8,433 nucleotides of DNA from Pseudobdellovibrionaceae bacterium (GTDB lineage Bacteria; Bdellovibrionota; Bdellovibrionia; Bdellovibrionales; JAMPXM01), in contig JAEUWE010000414.1 in the NCBI GenBank assembly GCA_016791465.1, positions 1 through 8,433 of the forward strand, given 5' to 3'. Shown piece by piece: positions 5,697 to 8,433 of the stretch. The translations under genes were made by a program, and so were the position numbers. Each line of letters starts with the position of its first letter. Position 1 is the stretch's first letter. The notes beneath the pieces are model-generated. The model did no database searches. It was not told the DNA's origin and was given only the letters and a program-made list of their open reading frames with translations.

Positions 5697-7625
5697 ATGA
5701 CTCTTCGATTTAAGATTCTTCTGATGATGGTCGGCACAACGGTCAGCTTGTCGATGGCGGCCGGTGTGTTGTTTTATATCAGCCTTGAGCACCAAAGGGC
5801 CTCGGTCCGGGAGCAGTTTCATTCGTATGAGGCACAGCTTTCGGAAGCGATCGGTGCGCAGTTCTTTGAGAGATATGGCGACGTTCAAGCATTTGCGGTG
5901 AACGATGTGGTGCGGTCTGGGACGCCCGCGCAATTGACGTCGAAATTTAATCAATATGTTGGTCTCTATAAGATCTATGACCTTGTCAGTTACTACGATC
6001 TGAATGGTCGACTGATTGCAAGTTCAAATGTCGACCCGGATGGGCGCGAACTTAAAAACTTTGATATTTTGGCCCGAACAAATGTGGCATCAGAACCCTG
6101 GTTCGTCGCGACAGCGAATGGACGATTTACAGAAGATGAAAAGAAGGGGCTGACCGGTACCTATGTGTCGGATCCATTTGTTTTCAAACCGTTGACCGAT
6201 TTGTACGGTGGCGCGCGTTGGACAAACGTATTTGCAACGCGAGTGACAGATGGCGACGGAAAGCCGATGGGTGTTCTCGTCAACTTTGCAAACTTCGTCT
6301 GGGTTGAGGGCGAGGTGGCAACGCTCTATCGCATCTTAAAGGGAAAAGGATATCCGGAAAGCGAAGTTCAGATCATCGATCGCGAAGGTCGACTTCTTGT
6401 GGACTATCATCCTGTCGAGGACGGAATTGAATTTGTTCATCGATTCAATGATCTTGGAGTTCTCAATCTAAAGGATAAAGGTGTCGAAGCGGCTCGACTT
6501 GCTGTTGAAGGTCGAGAGGGTGTCATCGAAGCACGCCATGAACATAGGGATGTCATCCAGATCAATGCTTACGGTCGCGTTGAGTCTCAAAAGTTTCTTG
6601 GTTCATTGGCTTGGTCGATTCTGGTTCGAAACGAGCCGAAAGAGGTCTTCGCGGCCTTGAATCAGTCAGGCGTTCAGTTTGGGCTGGCGATGCTGGCTGG
6701 AACAGCACTCGCCGTCGTGGTTGCATTCCTCATGTCCGGTCAGATTGCATCGCAGGTCGCGCGGGTTTCGAATGGTCTTTTGCAGTCCAGTTCGCGAACA
6801 GCGGCTGCTTCTGAACAGCTGACGGCGATGGGCGATGCCGTTGCCGAGAGCTCAACACATTCGGCGGCCTCGATTGAGGAAACAGCGGCGTCGATCGAGG
6901 AGTTGTCATCCACCACGGCAATTGCGGCCGATAATGCCAATCGAGCTCTCGAACTTGTGAAGACCGCACGTGAAGCCGCCGAGAGTGGAAGTCAGGAAGT
7001 CGCTGGTTTGACAGAGGCGATGCGGTTGATTGCGCAAAGCTCATCGCGAGTTCAGGAGATCATTTCGGTAATCGATGATCTGGCCTTCCAGACCAATCTT
7101 CTTGCACTCAATGCGGCGATCGAGGCAGCTCGGGCTGGAGAACAAGGTAAGGGGTTTGCGGTTGTCGCCGAAGCGGTTCGCAACCTTGCGCAACGCTCCA
7201 GTACCTCGGCACAGGAAATCGCGACACTCATTTCAGAGTCAAGTCGACGCATCACCGACGGTGTTGAGCGTGTGAACAAAAACGGCGATGCATTTTTGCG
7301 AATAGAAAAACTCGTCAACGAAGTGTCGCATGTGTCGGAAGGTGTTGCTTCGGCATCGAGAGAACAGGCGTCGGGCCTTCAGCAGATATCAAAGGCTGTG
7401 CAGCAGCTTGATGCGGCAACTCAGCAGAATGCGGCTTCCAGTGAGGAGCTCTCCGCAAGTGCTCGCCACGTTCAGGACGAGTCTGCGGAGCTTCGTAGCC
7501 TTGCCGACGCATTGGCTTTGATTGTTGGCGCAGAAAACACGGCAGAGGCGAAGGGTGGCGTATTGCGTCGCCTAGTTGGACGTGCTGCAGAAGATTCGGC
7601 GCACGACAGTCGGAAGGCGGCATAA
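5697..7625 (+). CDS. Methyl-accepting chemotaxis protein with Cache-type periplasmic sensor (MCP2)
   Basis: This is a 642-residue transmembrane receptor. The first membrane helix is about residues 7-30. A roughly 290-residue periplasmic domain (31-323) has double-Cache-like features: YYDLNGRLIASS (99-110), SEPWF (132-136), TGTYVSDPF (153-161), ATRVTDGDGKPMGVLV (180-195) and, in the membrane-proximal half, IIDREGRLLVDYHP (226-239). The second membrane helix is about 326-347. The signalling domain (about 350-610) contains the hairpin tip FQTNLLALNAA/EAARAGEQGKGFAVV/RNLAQRS (464-501) and Glu/Gln-rich candidate adaptation segments (IEETAASIEELSS; LQQISKAVQQ; TQQNAASSEE). No HAMP domain is recognisable between membrane and coiled coil. 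The ligand cannot be read from the sequence; I do not see a clear amino-acid-binding Cache signature. The ATG start is chosen by AGGTGG upstream. The stop overlaps the start of the porin-like gene, implying one transcript. Confidence 0.93.
   Translation: MTLRFKILLMMVGTTVSLSMAAGVLFYISLEHQRASVREQFHSYEAQLSEAIGAQFFERYGDVQAFAVNDVVRSGTPAQLTSKFNQYVGLYKIYDLVSYYDLNGRLIASSNVDPDGRELKNFDILARTNVASEPWFVATANGRFTEDEKKGLTGTYVSDPFVFKPLTDLYGGARWTNVFATRVTDGDGKPMGVLVNFANFVWVEGEVATLYRILKGKGYPESEVQIIDREGRLLVDYHPVEDGIEFVHRFNDLGVLNLKDKGVEAARLAVEGREGVIEARHEHRDVIQINAYGRVESQKFLGSLAWSILVRNEPKEVFAALNQSGVQFGLAMLAGTALAVVVAFLMSGQIASQVARVSNGLLQSSSRTAAASEQLTAMGDAVAESSTHSAASIEETAASIEELSSTTAIAADNANRALELVKTAREAAESGSQEVAGLTEAMRLIAQSSSRVQEIISVIDDLAFQTNLLALNAAIEAARAGEQGKGFAVVAEAVRNLAQRSSTSAQEIATLISESSRRITDGVERVNKNGDAFLRIEKLVNEVSHVSEGVASASREQASGLQQISKAVQQLDAATQQNAASSEELSASARHVQDESAELRSLADALALIVGAENTAEAKGGVLRRLVGRAAEDSAHDSRKAA
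7612..7617 (+). promoter_or_regulatory. Ribosome binding site of the porin-like gene inside the MCP2 3' end
   Basis: GGAAGG lies 7 bases before the ATG at 7625, within the last codons of MCP2. Together with the TAATG stop/start overlap it fixes the start and points to translational coupling. Confidence 0.65.
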
Positions 7626-8433
7626 TGCGATCGTCGAAAGAGGTCATTTTTCAGGCCGCTGTATTGTTGTTCGTGCTGCAGGGCCATGCGGCTTTAGCGG
7701 AGTCGCCGCGTGAGCCAGCCTCTGTTGTTCCAGTTGCCGCTGAAGGTGCGCGGGTGATGCCTGCACCCGCTGCGGCTTCAGATGCGACAAAGTACGAGTT
7801 CCAAACGTACTTTGATTTTGGCAGTCAGTGGGACTCCGCCGGAGGCACGTCGATCGGTGCGCGCTCCTTTGGCGCAAAGCCCGGTTTTATGTTGTTAAAC
7901 GCAGCGGAACTCACGGCTAAGGCGACACGTGGTCCGCTCAGTGCGCGTGTGGATTTGGCGGCCGGAGAAAATGTCGATGTGCTGACGCCGTTTGTGGCAA
8001 GTCAAAATGAAAATCTGCGCTACCTCACGCAAGCGTACCTAAGCTATGCCATCGATGAAATGCCGGGCTGGTCTGTGAATGCGGGAAAGATGTACACGCA
8101 TATGGGGTATGAACTGACCCGTTCGAAAGACAATTGGATCTATACTCGCGGACTTTTGTTTTCATATGGAATCCCGTTCTGGCATCAAGGGGCATCGCTG
8201 ACCGGACCGGTTGTTGATGGAGCTCTGAGCGGCGGACTGTTTGTGTATAACGGCTGGGATGGTCGAACGTCTGCGGATCAGAATCGATCGGTCACTGTCG
8301 GTGCAAACTTGGCGATGACGAGCTCGTCGACCACAGTGTTGACCTACAACTACATCGGCGGGCCGGAACAAGCGGATCCGTCGAGCCGTCGCGATGTGCA
8401 CGAATTGATCGCGGGTTACAATGGATCTGATTT
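7625..8433 (+). CDS. Outer-membrane beta-barrel porin, BBP2-like (partial; C-terminus beyond right edge)
   Basis: The frame from ATG 7625 is open to the window end (269 residues). Residues 1-25 form a Sec signal peptide: basic start, hydrophobic AAVLLFVL core, and A-L-A|E cleavage after residue 25. A roughly 30-residue Ala/Pro/Val-rich spacer (26-55) precedes the barrel. From residue 57 on, alternating aromatic and hydrophobic strands appear (YEFQTYFDFGSQW; LRYLTQAYLSYAI). Family-like stretches are GKMYTHMGYELTRSKDNWIY (154-173), RGLLFSYGIPFWHQGASLTG (175-194) and LFVYNGWDG (205-213). This pattern resembles the putative beta-barrel porin-2 (OmpL/BBP2) group, which forms diffusion channels in the outer membrane; the assignment is from memory of the family pattern. 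The gene starts one base inside the MCP2 stop codon (TAATG). The substrate is unknown. An ordinary outer-membrane protein without channel function is possible. Confidence 0.82.
   Translation, partial: MRSSKEVIFQAAVLLFVLQGHAALAESPREPASVVPVAAEGARVMPAPAAASDATKYEFQTYFDFGSQWDSAGGTSIGARSFGAKPGFMLLNAAELTAKATRGPLSARVDLAAGENVDVLTPFVASQNENLRYLTQAYLSYAIDEMPGWSVNAGKMYTHMGYELTRSKDNWIYTRGLLFSYGIPFWHQGASLTGPVVDGALSGGLFVYNGWDGRTSADQNRSVTVGANLAMTSSSTTVLTYNYIGGPEQADPSSRRDVHELIAGYNGSD

Noticed and set aside
5541..5954. 137-residue open frame on the minus strand across the divergent region and the MCP2 start
   Set aside because: It is antisense to MCP2, rich in Arg/His/Lys with no domain pattern, and ends inside the control region without a ribosome site of note.

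Overview
This window is a chemosensory locus from a motile Gram-negative bacterium. The Gram-negative call rests on a signal-peptide-bearing outer-membrane beta-barrel protein at the right edge. The medium base composition, the che gene order and the receptor style suggest a Bdellovibrionota or other former 'delta-proteobacterial' lineage. That placement is an inference, not something I can prove from the sequence.

Left arm (1-5471, minus strand): one tightly packed operon, read from right to left. It encodes a small membrane-anchored receptor with no sensor domain (MCP1), CheR methyltransferase, a CheA kinase with an N-terminal receiver domain, a protein fusing an Hpt domain to a CheW domain, and CheD deamidase (cut by the left edge). 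The junctions are nearly seamless. The CheR start directly abuts the MCP1 stop, CheR/CheA and Hpt-CheW/CheD overlap by ATGA, and the Shine-Dalgarno of Hpt-CheW overlaps the CheA stop. Every gene therefore appears co-transcribed and mostly translationally coupled. No free CheY or CheB is in view; they may lie beyond position 1 or elsewhere.

Middle (5472-5696): a 225-base divergent control region. It holds several short palindromes and a weak sigma-28-like promoter facing the che operon.

Right arm (5697-8433, plus strand): a chemoreceptor with a large Cache-type periplasmic domain (MCP2). It is followed with a one-base stop/start overlap (TAATG) by a porin-like outer-membrane barrel gene that runs off the window.

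How the parts may work together: the two receptors share an almost identical signalling tip and the same membrane-to-tip length, and both lack HAMP, so they could sit in one array. CheR and CheD would adapt them. The kinase CheA has one core but carries its own Hpt and receiver, and a second Hpt is tethered to a CheW-like domain. This P1+P5 layout resembles Rhodobacter CheA3, but here it accompanies an intact CheA. The unusual content is thus a chemosensory phosphorelay with two Hpt donors, one kinase core and a built-in receiver, plus a receptor gene coupled to a porin gene.
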